Assembly (NCBI RefSeq): GCF_014236855.1
Contig: NZ_CP051261.1
Span: 1,116,001 to 1,180,000, forward strand
Source of the DNA: Xanthomonas sp. SI
GTDB taxonomy: Bacteria; Pseudomonadota; Gammaproteobacteria; Xanthomonadales; Xanthomonadaceae
Direction: 5' to 3'
Length of the DNA: 64,000 nucleotides
The notes beneath the pieces are model-generated. The model was not told the DNA's origin. It searched no databases and was given only the letters and a program-made list of their open reading frames with translations. The position numbers were made by a program, and so were the translations under genes. This document shows positions 63,886 through 64,000 of the stretch, piece by piece. Every line of letters starts with the position of its first letter. The stretch's first letter is position 1.

Positions 63886-64000
63886 TCAAGGCCTCAACGC
63901 AGCCGGCGCATGAAACCGGTAACCGCTATTACGCAGCGTCTTCACCGGCAGCGGCCGCCCGCTGATCTCCTCCACCCGCCGCCGCAGCCGGTACATCTGC
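63886..64000 (-). CDS. C-terminus of a response-regulator-type winged-helix protein (5' end outside window)
   Basis: The last 37 codons before a TGA read QMYRLRRRVEEISGRPLPVKTLRNSGYRFHAPAALRP. The LRRRVE...IKTLRN-GYRF pattern is the end of the OmpR/PhoB-type DNA-binding domain (recognition helix to C-terminal hairpin). The gene enters from the right and ends here; only this fragment is visible. Confidence 0.72.
   Translation of the reverse strand, partial: QMYRLRRRVEEISGRPLPVKTLRNSGYRFHAPAALRP

Overview
The window is high-GC gammaproteobacterial chromosome and almost certainly Xanthomonadaceae, most likely a Xanthomonas. This is inferred from the type IV pilus secretin, a class I fructose-bisphosphate aldolase beside pyk and pgk, the DUF3348/DUF802/OmpA/DUF2894 cluster, a TonB-dependent receptor, and intergenic palindromes of the GGAGCGGCTTCAGCCGCGAC type. 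No phage, integrase, intact insertion sequence, CRISPR array, tRNA or rRNA was seen. Most of it looks like core chromosome with small decayed patches.

Layout. 1-1.7 kb: 3' part of pilQ. 1.9-9.0 kb: a tightly overlapped MoxR ATPase / DUF58 / DUF4381 / VWA / VWA-TPR / BatD cluster. 9.0-11.4 kb: two gene-poor, partly decayed stretches around a lower-GC secreted protein. 11.4-14.9 kb: dicarboxylate symporter and transketolase. 15.1-21.5 kb (minus): an L,D-transpeptidase and an M23 peptidase, followed by a four-gene cluster whose core is a MotA/MotB- (ZorA/ZorB-) like ion-channel pair with a very long cytoplasmic coiled-coil tail. 21.7-25.7 kb (minus): TonB-dependent receptor and PI-PLC-like lipase. 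25.8-28.0 kb: acetyl-CoA hydrolase-family gene whose 3' end lies in a perfect 172-bp tandem duplication. 28.1-30.6 kb: BlaI repressor, M56 peptidase fused to a TonB-type C-terminal domain, and a lipoprotein, behind a promoter with two matched operators. 30.8-33.6 kb (minus): flavin reductase-like protein and modCBA molybdate transporter. 33.7-35.3 kb (minus): BigR-like sulfide-responsive repressor with a rhodanese and an ETHE1-like metallo-hydrolase, divergent from an RND efflux pair (35.4-39.7 kb). 39.8-42.5 kb: decayed osmC and SRPBCC genes, a V8-like protease, a small lipoprotein and trxC. 42.6-47.9 kb: S1/P1 nuclease, two OmpW-family porins with a perfect FNR box upstream of the second, gap, and three small exported proteins. 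48.1-53.1 kb: a TetR repressor divergent from an ene-reductase / SDR / SDR / membrane protein / quinone-reductase operon. 53.1-58.5 kb: a membrane-free chemoreceptor-like protein and a DUF2339-DUF3999 envelope pair. 58.8-63.7 kb: pgk, a HAD phosphatase, pyk and class I fba. The window ends inside a response-regulator-type DNA-binding domain on the minus strand.

The central-carbon genes (tkt, gap, pgk, pyk, fba) are scattered among unrelated genes but all read on the plus strand; several have clear intrinsic terminators. Most of the other genes concern the envelope: pilus secretin, peptidoglycan enzymes, stator-like complex, porins, receptors and exported proteins. The best candidate for an incompletely described system is the ZorAB/MotAB-like cluster at 15.1-19.5 kb.
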